A stretch of DNA of 64,000 nt, from assembly GCF_018919485.1 (NCBI RefSeq), contig NZ_JAHLMU010000001.1:865373-929372 (forward strand), in the 5' to 3' direction. The notes beneath the pieces were generated by a model. It was not told the DNA's origin. It was given only the letters and a program-made list of their open reading frames with translations, and did no database searches. The position numbers were made by a program, and so were the translations under genes. Shown in pieces: positions 28,207 through 39,456 of this stretch (positions within the stretch are counted from its first letter, which is position 1; every line of letters starts with the position of its first letter). Source of the stretch: Psychrobacter sp. TAE2020 (GTDB taxonomy: Bacteria; Pseudomonadota; Gammaproteobacteria; Pseudomonadales; Moraxellaceae).

Positions 28207-29025
28207 CTAAGGCGTCAATGCAAAGCTGGCTTTTTTACCCGTTGCATACTGCTCTAAAGCAACTGGCTGCTGATTGAGAGATAAATCAACATTGTCGATA
28301 TTATCAATAACAATATTAAAAGGGGGCTGTCCTGATAACTGATAATCACCTTCAATTTGCTCACCGCTAATCAGACTAGTACCAGTAGCATCAATCACCC
28401 CTACCGAAGCTGCATCTGTCAGCTTAAGTTGTAATGAGGCATTTTCTGTGTCTGCGGCTCCTAGATTCAACGCTGAACCTGAAGCACCAACGCTATTATC
28501 AACACTGTTAAGCGCGGCCCCTTGCGTTTGTTCAGAAGCGGTTACTTCCTCTGCTACTGGAGTAAGCGGTTGCTCATCTTTACTAGCATTAGTCACCATC
28601 CGAAATAAAAATACCGCTAAAACAACAAGCGCAATAGCGGCTATTACCAACAACGGATTAAACCGAATACGACTACGGTTATCACGTTGCAGAGTGCCCA
28701 TAGGACGCAATAACGATTCCGTATTATTCATTGAGCGTGGTTTAAGCTCATTGGGATAAACACTATCAAAACTGCTAGCAACCTTTGCTGGATCTAAACC
28801 CAAAAACTTAGCATAATTAATGGCAAAACCACGAGCAAATGCGGCTTGCGGTAATTCACTAAAACTTTCGCTTTCTAATGCTTGCAGATGGCGCTTTAGA
28901 ATGAATAGTTCGCCTGCCGCCTCTTCTAAGCTCACTTGCTTATTTTTACGGGCTTGCTGCAACATGGCACCGAATGATCCCTGAGCATTTGATTGATTGG
29001 TTGATAGTGGGTTGGTCATTTCCAT
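28207..29025 (-). CDS. rodZ: RodZ-like helix-turn-helix membrane protein
   Basis: A 272-residue single-pass protein. The cytoplasmic N-terminal HTH domain (about 16-80, FGAMLQQARKNKQVSLEEAAGELFI...FARGFAINYAKFLGLD) matches the RodZ domain that binds MreB. A basic juxtamembrane segment (RDNRSRIRFNP) leads to one helix (about 125-143), then a periplasmic Ser/Ala-rich linker and the C-terminal DUF4115-type beta domain. RodZ couples MreB to the elongation machinery and so helps set rod shape; in cocci and coccobacilli its role may differ. The start overlaps the 3' end of pilW by 10 bp. Confidence 0.9.
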   Translation of the reverse strand: MEMTNPLSTNQSNAQGSFGAMLQQARKNKQVSLEEAAGELFILKRHLQALESESFSELPQAAFARGFAINYAKFLGLDPAKVASSFDSVYPNELKPRSMNNTESLLRPMGTLQRDNRSRIRFNPLLVIAAIALVVLAVFLFRMVTNASKDEQPLTPVAEEVTASEQTQGAALNSVDNSVGASGSALNLGAADTENASLQLKLTDAASVGVIDATGTSLISGEQIEGDYQLSGQPPFNIVIDNIDNVDLSLNQQPVALEQYATGKKASFALTP

Positions 29026-29846
29026 GGTGCCTCTGGATTATTAAGCCAATTCTTAAGTTGTTTTGCTTCCTCACTTAGAGGAGAAGCGGAAAGTAGCTGC
29101 TGTGCTAGTTGTTGGCGCTTGCTCATATCATTTTGAGCGGCGGCCAATTTTATACCTTGCAGTAACAGACGTGGGCTAATGCCTTGTCCTTTAATCAATA
29201 TCAGAGTTTCATCATAAAGTCGTTGCGCTTGGGTAACCTGCTGTTGTTCAAGCCACAAATCAACTAGCTCAATATGAGCAATCAAACTATTACGATTGCC
29301 TTCTAAAGCTCGCAAAAAAGCTTTAGCAGCTGCTGGATGGTTATTTAGCTGTAAGTAAGTGCGGCCTAGATTTTCTAAAGCGCCAATACGACCCTCGTAA
29401 CCTAGAGCGGAACCAGCAATCTCAAATTGGCTTAGCGCTTCATTATAACGCTGCATCTGTGACAGATAAACACCGTAATTATTACGGGCCTGTTCAAAAT
29501 CCGCATCTAGTGCTATGGCTTGCTTAAAATACTGTTCAGCCTTTACAAGATTGAGTCGGCTACCTTCTTGCTGTAATAAAACGCCCATCATATCATAGGC
29601 TGGCGCATATCGGCTATCGGCAGCAAAAGCTTTTTCGAGGTGGCGTTGGGCGGCGTCCAGCTTATTTTTACGGATGTATTGTGCTGCCAGTGCAGTGCGC
29701 ACCCGAGCTATTTGTTTTTTATCTAAGTTGCGGTTATTGCTAGGCTCAGTCGTGGTCTGATAGGCAGTACCCCCTGTCAAACTACCAGTTGAAGTACTTT
29801 GGCAACCAGTCAATACCAAAGCCAACAGCACACTAGCAGTCAGCAT
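29016..29846 (-). CDS. pilW: Type IV pilus biogenesis/stability lipoprotein PilW (PilF)
   Basis: A TPR lipoprotein that helps the PilQ secretin assemble in the outer membrane. From the ATG at 29846 it is 276 residues, opening with a short signal peptide and lipobox (ALVLTGC, Cys15) followed by about six TPR units (such as AQRHLEKAFAADSRYAPAYDMMGVLL and AEQYFKQAIALDADFEQARNNYGVYL). The frame stays open to 30047, adding 67 residues that would bury the lipobox, so I take the inner start, although neither has a strong ribosome site. The extra stretch is a 15-bp repeat tract (29886-29975). It overlaps rodZ by 10 bp. Confidence 0.88.
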   Translation of the reverse strand: MLTASVLLALVLTGCQSTSTGSLTGGTAYQTTTEPSNNRNLDKKQIARVRTALAAQYIRKNKLDAAQRHLEKAFAADSRYAPAYDMMGVLLQQEGSRLNLVKAEQYFKQAIALDADFEQARNNYGVYLSQMQRYNEALSQFEIAGSALGYEGRIGALENLGRTYLQLNNHPAAAKAFLRALEGNRNSLIAHIELVDLWLEQQQVTQAQRLYDETLILIKGQGISPRLLLQGIKLAAAQNDMSKRQQLAQQLLSASPLSEEAKQLKNWLNNPEAPWK

Positions 29847-29885
29847 ACTTTTAGCATTAATGAGTTGCAAGCCTATTGATTGAGC

Positions 29886-29975
29886 ACCAGTCAACTCAGT
29901 AACACTAAATTTAGCGCTACTTAACTTAGCTCTACTAAATTTACAACTACTTAACTCAGCACTATAAGACTTAAG
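29886..29975. repeat. Degenerate 15-bp tandem repeat upstream of pilW
   Basis: Six consecutive imperfect 15-bp units with an alternating pattern (for example GCTACTTAACTTAGC at 29916-29930 and ACTACTTAACTCAGC at 29946-29960). If translated in the pilW frame they give pentapeptide-like AKLSS/CKFSR units; more likely it is leader DNA. Confidence 0.65.
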
Positions 29976-30258
29976 CAAAGCTGTATTAGCGTTCAATTTA
30001 GCATTGAGCTGACAGTAATTTGTAAAAATCATTATAGCCGCCATCATAAAACTGTGATTTAACGAAACATCAGTTTAATGGATTTAACCTTAATAAGTAC
30101 AATTTAGTTGCTATTAATTTTGTTGACTACATATTTATTACTATAATGACAGACAAATGACATTAATTAATCGGTTGTAACTACTAGTACAATTAAATAG
30201 TATCGCCTCAGTTCAGATTAAGTTCAGCAACCCTAAACCGCTAAACTTTAGTGGCTAT

Positions 30259-31524
30259 TTATTCATCAGCTGCTACTATAGTGCGATCTTTGATACTTTG
30301 TTGCCAAGCTGCTGAACGCCTAGTACGATCGGCTACTTGCCCGACTAATTGCCCACAAGCAGCATCTATATCATCGCCACGAGTTTGACGAATAGTACAG
30401 ACAAAGCCTGCTTCGCTAAGAATATTACTAAAGGCATGAATACGGTTATTGCTCGACTTCTCATAACCTGCATGCGGAAAAGGATTAAAAGGAATAAGAT
30501 TAACTTTACTAGGCAAATCACCTAGCAGCGCTACTAATTGCTCGGCATGCTCATTGCTATCATTGACCCCATCTAGCATCACATATTCTATAGTTACGTG
30601 TTTTTTATGCCGTGGATTGACATCGAACACATAGTTCCGGGCAGCGGCCATTAGCTCACTTAACGGATATTTTTTATTGATTGGCACTAGCTCGTTACGC
30701 AGCTCATCATTGGGTGCGTGTAAAGAGATCGCTAAAGCGACATCGATGTCTTGTGCCAGCTGATACATTTTTGGTACGACACCCGACGTTGACAAAGTGA
30801 CACGGCGCTTGGATAAACCGTAAGCATGATCACTGAGCATTAGCTCCATCGAGCTAACCACTGGCTTGTAGTTTAGCAGCGGCTCGCCCATGCCCATCAT
30901 GACCACATTAGTCACTTGATTGTCCCATAAACTATGGTCAACCCCTGCCAAGCTATCTTGATCGTCAGTCATATAAGACGCATTAGCCACCCATAATTGA
31001 CCTAAGATCTCAGCAGCGGTTAAATCGCGTTCAAAGCCCTGCTTCCCAGTACTACAAAAGCTGCAATCGAGCGCACAGCCTACTTGTGAGGAAACACATA
31101 AAGTCTTACGGCCGTTTTCTTTGCTGTCATCTGCTGGTATTAGTACGGTCTCTACTAGCGAGCCGCCAGTCACTTCGAATACCCATTTACGTGTACCATC
31201 TTCGCTATATTGACGGTGAATAACTTTGGGAGGCGTTACACAAGCATTGAGCGCTAACTTATCTCGTAAGCCTTTGCTTAAGTTAGTCATTTGCTCAAAG
31301 TCAGTCACCCCTTGCTGATAAATCCATTTGATAACTTGAGTGGCACGAAAGGGTTTCTCACCGATGCTTTTGAAGTAATCAGCAAGTTGTGCTTGCGTCA
31401 TACCCAATAGATTGGTTTTTGCTTGTGCCTCGTCCAATAGCTTGATGCTATTGCTGCGCTTGGCAGGTGTATGGGTTGATACTGGCTGCGCTGATGTGGC
31501 ATCTGTGGTAGCGATAGTTGACAT
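30259..31524 (-). CDS. rlmN: Dual-specificity 23S rRNA/tRNA adenine-C2 methyltransferase RlmN
   Basis: A radical SAM enzyme that methylates C2 of A2503 in 23S rRNA and of A37 in some tRNAs. The 4Fe-4S cluster cysteines are Cys150, Cys154 and Cys157 (CALDCSFC). A second conserved cysteine lies in DIDAACGQL near the C-terminus and is the methyl-carrying residue by family. The segment MGMGEPLLN is also characteristic. It is 421 residues, with an N-terminal extension of about 28 residues compared with E. coli. It lies between ndk and pilW, the usual order. Confidence 0.95.
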   Translation of the reverse strand: MSTIATTDATSAQPVSTHTPAKRSNSIKLLDEAQAKTNLLGMTQAQLADYFKSIGEKPFRATQVIKWIYQQGVTDFEQMTNLSKGLRDKLALNACVTPPKVIHRQYSEDGTRKWVFEVTGGSLVETVLIPADDSKENGRKTLCVSSQVGCALDCSFCSTGKQGFERDLTAAEILGQLWVANASYMTDDQDSLAGVDHSLWDNQVTNVVMMGMGEPLLNYKPVVSSMELMLSDHAYGLSKRRVTLSTSGVVPKMYQLAQDIDVALAISLHAPNDELRNELVPINKKYPLSELMAAARNYVFDVNPRHKKHVTIEYVMLDGVNDSNEHAEQLVALLGDLPSKVNLIPFNPFPHAGYEKSSNNRIHAFSNILSEAGFVCTIRQTRGDDIDAACGQLVGQVADRTRRSAAWQQSIKDRTIVAADE

Positions 31525-32001
31525 TAGAGTGACCTTTTCACATGAGTATCAGCTCATGAATAGTTATAAGTTAGCAATCCGTTGTAAGCTTAGTTCTGTC
31601 TTTAATAGTTTAAGACTAAATGTTAATACTGGCTGGCACTACTGACCAGCGACGCTTATTAATAGTGCGTTGTGCTTACATAGGATTGATAACGCTTAGT
31701 AAATATTTACGGCTATAGGTAAAACGTTTATTAAGCGCTCAGGTGGTAGTAATGAGGCAAGTGCCGATGAATTTCAATCAACTTAGCTTTTGACATTGCT
31801 AATAGCTGTTAACTCGTTAAAACTGGCTAGTAGCTAATAAAAGCCATCCTAACTCATCAAACAACAATGAGTGAAACGGCTTATACCCATAAGATATAAG
31901 CCGTTTCACCTTGCTGCTTATTAATACTGCAGCTATCACTGTTACTCTGCTTATCTGTTTATCTGTTTAGCATAGCAGTAACGAGTTAATAGCCATCTGT
32001 A
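31525..32001. other. Intergenic region with a long perfect hairpin
   Basis: A 477-bp stretch between rlmN and ndk, both on the minus strand. It contains the 15-bp inverted repeat at 31871-31909 and a short ATCTGTTT tandem near 31950-31970. No gene is evident. Confidence 0.55.
31871..31909 (-). terminator. Long perfect hairpin downstream of ndk
   Basis: GTGAAACGGCTTATA (31871-31885) and its exact complement (31895-31909) are separated by 9 nt. It lies about 90 bp after the ndk stop and probably ends that transcript or stabilises its 3' end. The T-tract expected of an intrinsic terminator is poor on both strands. Confidence 0.55.
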
Positions 32002-32433
32002 TTAACGAGTGCGAGCACAAACTTCTTCGTCATTGAAGAAGTAGCTGATTTCACGCTTAGCTGATTCAGCTGAATCTGAACCATGAACCGCGTTTTCATC
32101 GATGCTGCTAGCAAAGTCAGCACGGATAGTGCCTTTTTCAGCGTCTTTTGGGTTAGTTGCACCCATAATTTCACGATGCTTAGCGATAGCATTTTCGCCC
32201 TCTAACACTGATACTAATACTGGACCTGACATCATAAAAGATTTTAGATCATTATAAAATGGACGCTCAGCATGCTCAGCATAAAAACCGCCAGCTTTTT
32301 GATCATCGAGTTGCATCATTTTTGCTGCTACGATTTTTAGACCAGCTTGTTCAAAGCGGTCATAGATAGCACCAATATTGTTGCCAGCAACAGCGTCAGG
32401 TTTGATGATAGATAGCGTACGTTCGATAGCCAT
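32002..32433 (-). CDS. ndk: Nucleoside diphosphate kinase
   Basis: A 143-residue enzyme that transfers the gamma phosphate between nucleoside triphosphates and diphosphates. The family N-terminus [12 protein letters not shown] is intact, and the phospho-histidine is His117 in NAVHGSDS. Length is standard. AGGAG precedes the ATG at good spacing. It heads the block ndk-rlmN-pilW-rodZ-ispG-hisS-yfgM-bamB-der, though about 480 bp lie between it and rlmN. Confidence 0.97.
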   Translation of the reverse strand: MAIERTLSIIKPDAVAGNNIGAIYDRFEQAGLKIVAAKMMQLDDQKAGGFYAEHAERPFYNDLKSFMMSGPVLVSVLEGENAIAKHREIMGATNPKDAEKGTIRADFASSIDENAVHGSDSAESAKREISYFFNDEEVCARTR

Positions 32434-32726
32434 AAAAAGCTCCTAATGAATGATTATTGATAATAAAAATATAACGGTTATACGTGCTTGTTGATCAAAG
32501 TATTGACTTAGGCTATTTACGATTGCCGATAGAAATCTACACCATTAGCCAATTAGATCAGCCAAGCGCGTCAATAGATGATTGCTGACCATTATAATGA
32601 TTGACGCTGTAAATGATAGGGTTTGTTTAACAATTTAACTTTTTTCAAAATAAACAAAACAGTCATCAGCTTAACTAAAACTCATTTATAGTGTTATAAA
32701 AAGCTCAAAACCTCTAGCTTTAACCA
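32434..32726. other. Intergenic region between purA and ndk
   Basis: AT-rich DNA with no gene that I can support. It presumably carries the ndk promoter. The purA terminator follows at 32727-32765. Confidence 0.5.
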
Positions 32727-32765
32727 ATAAAAACCCCATGCTATTAACATAGGGTTTTTATTTTA
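32727..32765 (-). terminator. Rho-independent terminator of purA
   Basis: AAAAACCC-C-ATG and CAT-A-GGGTTTTT arms with one mismatch enclose a 7-nt loop, 45 bp past the purA stop. On the minus strand the 3' arm ends in a T-run. Confidence 0.8.
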
Positions 32766-32808
32766 AATAATGACCAATGCTATTAATTAAGCATTATATA
32801 GATCACAT

Positions 32809-34107
<1,299 letters not shown>

Positions 34108-34272
34108 TTACAATGATGTATTGAAGTGTACGATAACGATTTAGAACTACTATTAAATCAAACAAGTTACTGCTTGCTAATTATTGGTTAATGACTATTT
34201 AATAAAGCCCTTAAAACATAATAAAAAAGCATATAAATTAGTTAAAGCGCTCTGTACTTGAGCAGTTCCCTA

Positions 34273-35538
34273 CTATATAACGGTCAGCTGCCAGTTATTA
34301 TCTAGCAAGCTTAGACGATGTGTGAGATCCGTCGGACAGTCATCTACAGACAGCGGCATAGTGACATAGTAGCCTTGTTGACGTAAGTCAGTCACTTGTT
34401 GCTGTAATGCTTGTCGTTGGGTGCTATCAGCACTATTGATATCAGCAAAATCCACAACTACCACTTTTGCCACATCAAGCTCAATATGCGCTAGTAGACG
34501 ACTGATATCCATACTAAAACCGGTCGCTTCACGGGGCTGCTGGTTTTGATCATAGCTATTACGACTTTGCATACCATCGAAACGTCCGCCCCTGACTAAT
34601 GGCTGGGTTTCACTATTGATATAGCCATTAAAGACAATACCAGTATGATAATGATAGCCGGACAATTCAGTGACATCGATACTCACCTCACACTGCCATT
34701 GATGTTGCAAATGATCTTTTAGGCGTTGCAGCTCATCGGCTGCTTCCGCTATTTCACTGTCTTGCTGCGCAGTATCAGACAATTTAGCCAATAGCTGCGT
34801 CATATCATGACCAAAACGAGCTAAGGTATAAAAATCAGCGCCCATCTCTAAGCTTTCGCAGACCCGTTTTAACTCCGGCAAATTCTTATTAGCATATAAG
34901 TGCATTAATTGCTCAGTATCGCTATCAGACAACTGTGCCAATACCGATAAGCGTTTGAATAGCGCTACATGGCCTAAGTCCACATGCAGATTAGCACTCA
35001 TATTCAGGCTATTCACTAGCGTAAATAGTACATCTATCAGCTCAATATCAGCGCTTAAAGAGGCACAACCAAATATTTCAGCCCCTAGCTGTAAAGGCGT
35101 CCGTGAGCCAAATAGCCCAGTAGGTAAAGTGTGAATCACATCACCGGCGTAACAATAGCGTGCAATACCTTGCCCACCCCAGTGCGCATCAATACGCAAA
35201 ATCTGTGGAGTAATATCCGCCCGCACACCCATTAATCGACCAGTAAGCTGATCGATAATCTTAAAGGTTTGGCGTTTTAGATCTTCTGAAGCTTCACTAA
35301 GTAATGACTCAGTGAACTCAATCATTGGCGGGGACACTAACTGATAACCATGACCAATCAGCTGTTGAGTAAGCTTATAACGCAGCATTTCTTGCTTTTG
35401 CGCCTCTGCAAACAATACATCGACCACACCATCTGGTAATAGCCAGCTATTGGCAACTTCGCCAGTAAAATTACTTAGGTGAAAGTTACTTAAATAGGGA
35501 ACAGAGTCAGGAGTAGCAGAGTTAGAACTGGCAGACAC
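34273..35538 (-). CDS. hisZ: ATP phosphoribosyltransferase regulatory subunit HisZ
   Basis: A 421-residue HisRS-like protein without the anticodon domain of true HisRS. Class II-type segments include WLLPDGVVDVLFAEA, MIEFTESLL, the RADITPQILRIDAH motif 2 region (about 120) and RGGRFDGM near 315. HisZ binds the short form of HisG and makes it active and histidine-responsive in the first step of histidine synthesis. The start is GTG with AAGGA about nine bases upstream. It precedes purA, and the pairing is common in gammaproteobacteria. Confidence 0.92.
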   Translation of the reverse strand: MSASSNSATPDSVPYLSNFHLSNFTGEVANSWLLPDGVVDVLFAEAQKQEMLRYKLTQQLIGHGYQLVSPPMIEFTESLLSEASEDLKRQTFKIIDQLTGRLMGVRADITPQILRIDAHWGGQGIARYCYAGDVIHTLPTGLFGSRTPLQLGAEIFGCASLSADIELIDVLFTLVNSLNMSANLHVDLGHVALFKRLSVLAQLSDSDTEQLMHLYANKNLPELKRVCESLEMGADFYTLARFGHDMTQLLAKLSDTAQQDSEIAEAADELQRLKDHLQHQWQCEVSIDVTELSGYHYHTGIVFNGYINSETQPLVRGGRFDGMQSRNSYDQNQQPREATGFSMDISRLLAHIELDVAKVVVVDFADINSADSTQRQALQQQVTDLRQQGYYVTMPLSVDDCPTDLTHRLSLLDNNWQLTVI

Positions 35539-36182
35539 AATAAATCCTTGTTTGGCATAGCGTTTACCTAAAAACGCAGCTCTATAATAGGGCGTTACGG
35601 CACGATGTTATCAACGTTGTTATTAATAACATAAAGTCTTCTATAATCTTGATACTTTTTATCAGCTTGTGATCCACTTCCTATCAGCTTAGCTTTTGAG
35701 CCTATTACTGAAACTTAGTACTGCAAATCAGTACTTAAGCCTTAGCACCTTGATAAAGGATCAATACTGTTTCCTAATCTAGTCTCAATATGCCAATTTT
35801 GACACAAGAAATTATAAACCCAAGTATAAAAAACTGAGTGAGAATTAAGTAAGGAGTAAAGATTAGGATGATAAAGCAACTGAGTAAAGGCAATTAGGGA
35901 TCAATAAACTTTACGCTTCAGTTTAGCATAGCAACTAAGCTTCGCCTAGTAACAATTATAGCCAATATTGCGCTTATAGAGTATGAGTCCTCTATACTTC
36001 GAGCTTGCTTATTTCAGCAACCCTTATAGCTTTAGCCATTATAAACCCTATGTTGTACGAGCCTAAAGGTAAGAGGGCCTACATTATTAGCGCTACGCCG
36101 TCTCCCTAAACTCATGGTACACTAGCGCATAATTTTATTGTACGAAATTGTGCAACTATTACCTACTTATCTTGGAAGCCTT
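35539..36182. other. Intergenic region between hisZ and the DUF2237 gene
   Basis: A 644-bp stretch between divergent genes. It holds only scattered short inverted repeats (for example TTAGTACTG/CAGTACTTAA near 35715-35738). No gene, RNA or terminator is convincing. Confidence 0.5.
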
Positions 36183-36572
36183 ATGTCAATTGATCACCAT
36201 CCTAATCCAGCTATTAACCAGACTAACGTATTGGGAACTGACCTTGCCAGTTGCTGTTTTGACCCTATTACTGGCTATTATCGCAATGGCTTTTGTCATA
36301 CTGGTAATCAGGATGTTGGACAGCACACCGTATGTGTGAAGATGACTAGCGAGTTTTTGAACTTCTCTGCTAGCCGTGGTAATGACTTGATTACCCCACT
36401 ACCTGAATATAACTTTCCTGGTCTTAAGCCAGGTGACTATTGGTGTGTCTGCGCCTTACGCTGGGTTGAAGCGTTAGATTTTGATATTGCTCCTCAGTTG
36501 AAGCTAGAAGCTTGTCATGAGAGCTTATTGACTTTAGTTGATCTCGAAACCTTAAAAAGTTACGCACTATAG
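36183..36572 (+). CDS. DUF2237 family protein
   Basis: A cytoplasmic protein of 129 residues from the ATG at 36183, which has GGAAG six bases upstream; a TTG at 36138 in the same frame is less likely. It matches the DUF2237 pattern: NVLGTDLASCCFDPITGYYRNGFC near the start, HTVCVKMTSEFL in the middle, and the tryptophan- and cysteine-rich PGDYWCVCALRWVEA. Function is unknown; the clustered Cys (six in total) and aromatic residues hint at metal or ligand binding but that is speculation. It is followed after 50 bp by corA. Confidence 0.82.
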   Translation: MSIDHHPNPAINQTNVLGTDLASCCFDPITGYYRNGFCHTGNQDVGQHTVCVKMTSEFLNFSASRGNDLITPLPEYNFPGLKPGDYWCVCALRWVEALDFDIAPQLKLEACHESLLTLVDLETLKSYAL

Positions 36573-36622
36573 TTATATATAGCTATTTCTGTTATTAAGT
36601 AGCGATTATCAGAGGAGGGTGT

Positions 36623-37816
36623 ATGAAAAATGATAACGATTTATCCATTAAAGCGACTACTCACGTTGCACCTGAGTCTAATACTGAGCATAGATACTCA
36701 GATGTAGTGGATTATGATAGCTATATCTATGGTGATGTTGACGCCACGCTAGAAGATACGCTTGAGACCATGACGGTCTACGATCCTGATGCTGAACGCT
36801 ACGAAGATATCGACACTTCAAGCGTAGGTGAGGTGGTTAATTGCTACTCCTATTTGCGCAAAACAGGTGAGCAGCTTAATAAGTTAGAGCTTAGCGAAGT
36901 CAGTAAGGCCTTGACCAATAATAACCAGTTTATTTGGCTTGGCTTATATGAACCTAGTCTACAAACTATAGCAAAAGTACAAAACGCTTTTGAGTTGCAT
37001 GAGCTGGCGATCGAAGATGCTTTTGCCGAGCATCAACGTGCCAAAGTTGAAAACTATAATAACGATACGATATTTTTAGTAGTACGTACTGCTAAGCTTG
37101 ATGATAATTTTATACGTTATGGGACTACAGCGATATTTATGGGTAAGAACTACCTAATAACTATCCGCACAGGCCCCTCTAACTCCTACGCCCCAGTACG
37201 TGACCATTACCACTTGCGTCCGGAAAAGCTACGGATGGGGCCTATTTTTGTGCTGCATGCTATTCTTGATTTCATCGTTGATAACTACATGCCGGTGACC
37301 GACCGTTTGGGCAGCTATTTACGCGAGCAAGAGCGCCATATCTTCACTTACGAGTTTAGTAAAAGCACCCTTAAAAACTTATATGAGCTTAAATCGCAGC
37401 TAGTACATATGCGCGCTGTCATTCTTCCAGTACAAGATATCTGCAACTTCTTTATTAATCATCAAAAAAGCGACCTCATCCCCGCCTTCCCTAATGCGGC
37501 TAAGCCTTACTTTCGTGACGTCAATGATCATCTGTTGCGCGCCTTGGATGCGGTCAACGGTCTCAACGAGATGTTAAGCTTAGCGATGGACACTTATATG
37601 GCAATGGTCAATATGGGCCAGAATGAAGTGGTACGCAAGCTGGCGGCTTGGGCGGGTATTCTAGCCGTGCCGACAGCGGTAGCTGGGATCTATGGCATGA
37701 ACTTTGACTTTATGCCTGAACTGCATTGGCAGTATTCTTATTTTGTGATTTTATTATTAATTGCGGCACTCTGTAGCTACTTATACTATAACTTTAAGCG
37801 TTTGGGCTGGTTGTAA
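36623..37816 (+). CDS. corA: CorA-family magnesium/cobalt transporter
   Basis: A 397-residue channel protein with a large cytoplasmic domain and two C-terminal helices. The signature YGMNFDFMPEL, which closes the pore entrance, is at the loop between the helices (about residues 355-366). A VRDHYHLRPEKLRMGP segment precedes the long stalk helix. The first 60 residues are acidic (repeated Asp/Glu with Tyr) and not part of the usual core; this may influence regulation by Mg2+. A strong GGAGG lies before ATG. Some members export rather than import, so direction is not certain. Confidence 0.93.
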   Translation: MKNDNDLSIKATTHVAPESNTEHRYSDVVDYDSYIYGDVDATLEDTLETMTVYDPDAERYEDIDTSSVGEVVNCYSYLRKTGEQLNKLELSEVSKALTNNNQFIWLGLYEPSLQTIAKVQNAFELHELAIEDAFAEHQRAKVENYNNDTIFLVVRTAKLDDNFIRYGTTAIFMGKNYLITIRTGPSNSYAPVRDHYHLRPEKLRMGPIFVLHAILDFIVDNYMPVTDRLGSYLREQERHIFTYEFSKSTLKNLYELKSQLVHMRAVILPVQDICNFFINHQKSDLIPAFPNAAKPYFRDVNDHLLRALDAVNGLNEMLSLAMDTYMAMVNMGQNEVVRKLAAWAGILAVPTAVAGIYGMNFDFMPELHWQYSYFVILLLIAALCSYLYYNFKRLGWL

Positions 37817-37855
37817 ATTTCAATCTATAAAATCTTTGTTGTAAAAACTTGATGC

Positions 37856-37890
37856 AAAAAAGGGCTAATATATCAATTAGCCCTTTTTTT
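37856..37890. terminator. Bidirectional terminator between corA and folD
   Basis: AAAAAGGGCTAAT/ATTAGCCCTTTTT form a perfect stem with a 6-nt loop and T-runs on both strands. It lies between convergent genes. Confidence 0.9.
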
Positions 37891-37935
37891 ATATCTCAGT
37901 GACGCTGATAAACTGTTAGCGCTATGGGTACTGAG

Positions 37936-38805
37936 TTAAATAGCTGCTGATTTTTCAGCGGCATCGACAGTCTGACGAATTAAGGTATTAATAGTCATAG
38001 GTCCTACGCCACCAGGTACTGGAGTATAAGCGCTTGCAATAGCACTTATGCCAGCAAGCTCAATATCACCTACACCGCCATTATCAGTCGGATGGAAGCC
38101 TGCATCAATCACTACTGCACCCGCTTTAATCCACTCAGCCTTAATCAATTCAGGTATGCCAACTGCGCCAACGATGATATCAGCACGCTTAACATGAGCG
38201 GCTAGATCCTCAGTGCGCGAATGGCAGATAGTCACAGTACAGTTAGCGTTGAGTAGCATCATCGCCATTGGCTTACCAAGTATAGGACTACGACCAACTA
38301 CTACTGCCTCTTTACCTGACAGCTCGATATTATAGTGCTGCAATAAGTGCATGATGCCTTGTGGCGTACAAGAGCCAAAAGCTGACTCATTCATACTCAT
38401 ACGACCAAAACCGAGGCAGGTCACCCCATCGACATCTTTTGCCAAATCAATCTGCTCAAAGCAAGCACGCTCATCGACATGACTAGGTACCGGATGCTGC
38501 AATAGAATGCCATGCACATCTTGATTATTGTTAAGCTCATCTATTTTTGCCAGTAGCTGCTCTGTAGTAGTAGTGCTTGGTAATTCCACCTTCATAGAGT
38601 CCATACCAACGCGCTTACAAGCATTACCTTTCATACGCACATAAGTCGCTGAAGCAGGATCAGCACCGACCAAAATCGTTGCCAAAATCGGTGTGCGTCC
38701 GGTTTTTTGTGTAATCGCATCAACACGTACGCGTAACTCTTGTTCTATTTGTGCAGCAAGTGCTTTGCCATCTAATACAATAGCCGTTTCTTGAGCGGTC
38801 GACAT
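37936..38805 (-). CDS. folD: Methylenetetrahydrofolate dehydrogenase/cyclohydrolase
   Basis: A bifunctional folate enzyme of 289 residues from the ATG at 38805 (GGAG eight bases upstream). The frame is open to 38892 but that adds no family sequence. Signatures are [24 protein letters not shown], the catalytic lysine being that of YVRMK, DVDGVT near 150, and [30 protein letters not shown], the NADP-binding part. [13 protein letters not shown] closes the protein. It interconverts methylene-, methenyl- and 10-formyl-tetrahydrofolate. Confidence 0.96.
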   Translation of the reverse strand: MSTAQETAIVLDGKALAAQIEQELRVRVDAITQKTGRTPILATILVGADPASATYVRMKGNACKRVGMDSMKVELPSTTTTEQLLAKIDELNNNQDVHGILLQHPVPSHVDERACFEQIDLAKDVDGVTCLGFGRMSMNESAFGSCTPQGIMHLLQHYNIELSGKEAVVVGRSPILGKPMAMMLLNANCTVTICHSRTEDLAAHVKRADIIVGAVGIPELIKAEWIKAGAVVIDAGFHPTDNGGVGDIELAGISAIASAYTPVPGGVGPMTINTLIRQTVDAAEKSAAI

Positions 38806-39145
38806 AGTAACTCCAATAGATAAAGCGATAGAAACAGGTGTTTTATAGAGGATAGTATTGTACCTACCTTGCAACAAAAATCCTAGTAACAAGCCCTATT
38901 TAGCTTAAAATCTAGCAAATTTTTACCACTATACCCTACCATTTAACCCAGATTATTTAGCACTTCTGACCGCTCGGATAGCTCACAAGTTTGAGATTAA
39001 AGAGATAATAAGGTATTCTTATGAATTATTAATGTTACTTATATTTAACGTAGTTGTAGTTTTATTTATCAATAGCGAGATGATTGTAGTTTAAAAACAG
39101 GATCATTTTTAGCACTGAATTCACTAATTATTATATATCATTTGC

Positions 39146-39171
39146 AATTGGTACCATGTTTTGTACCAATT
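39146..39171. promoter_or_regulatory. Palindrome, 9-bp arms
   Basis: AATTGGTAC and GTACCAATT are separated by 8 nt. Candidate operator upstream of the symporter gene. Confidence 0.5.
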
Positions 39172-39322
39172 CGCTTATCGCAGCAGATTGATTCAGGGGT
39201 TAGACATACCTCAATTAATCTCAGCTGTCAGCATTAAGAATAGTCTACTTATTCTATCCTTATTAGCGCTTATCTATTAAACGCTTAGTCAAACGTGCTT
39301 ATTTATTAAGTACTTATTTTCG

Positions 39323-39336
39323 GTTGTCATGACAAC
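39323..39336. promoter_or_regulatory. Perfect 14-bp palindrome
   Basis: GTTGTCATGACAAC. The TTGTnnnnACAA core is similar to sites of GntR-type regulators, but the regulator is unknown. Confidence 0.5.
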
Positions 39337-39423
39337 ATACATTAGTATAAACCTGATGGTTATGCTTTTTGCAGACGCTCTTAATGATTGGTGCCTGTGT
39401 GGTTTATAGCGGTAGCATCATTG

Positions 39424-39456
39424 ACCGCTAATAAGCGCTTATTACTTATTAGCGGT
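39424..39456. promoter_or_regulatory. Inverted repeat, 12-bp perfect arms
   Basis: ACCGCTAATAAG (39424-39435) and CTTATTAGCGGT (39445-39456) enclose 9 nt. It sits about 150 bp before the symporter gene and could be an operator or a leader hairpin. Confidence 0.5.

Noticed and set aside
29847..30047. True pentapeptide-repeat domain at the N-end of PilW
   Set aside because: It would place 67 residues before the lipobox and the pattern follows a simple DNA repeat; treated as leader DNA.
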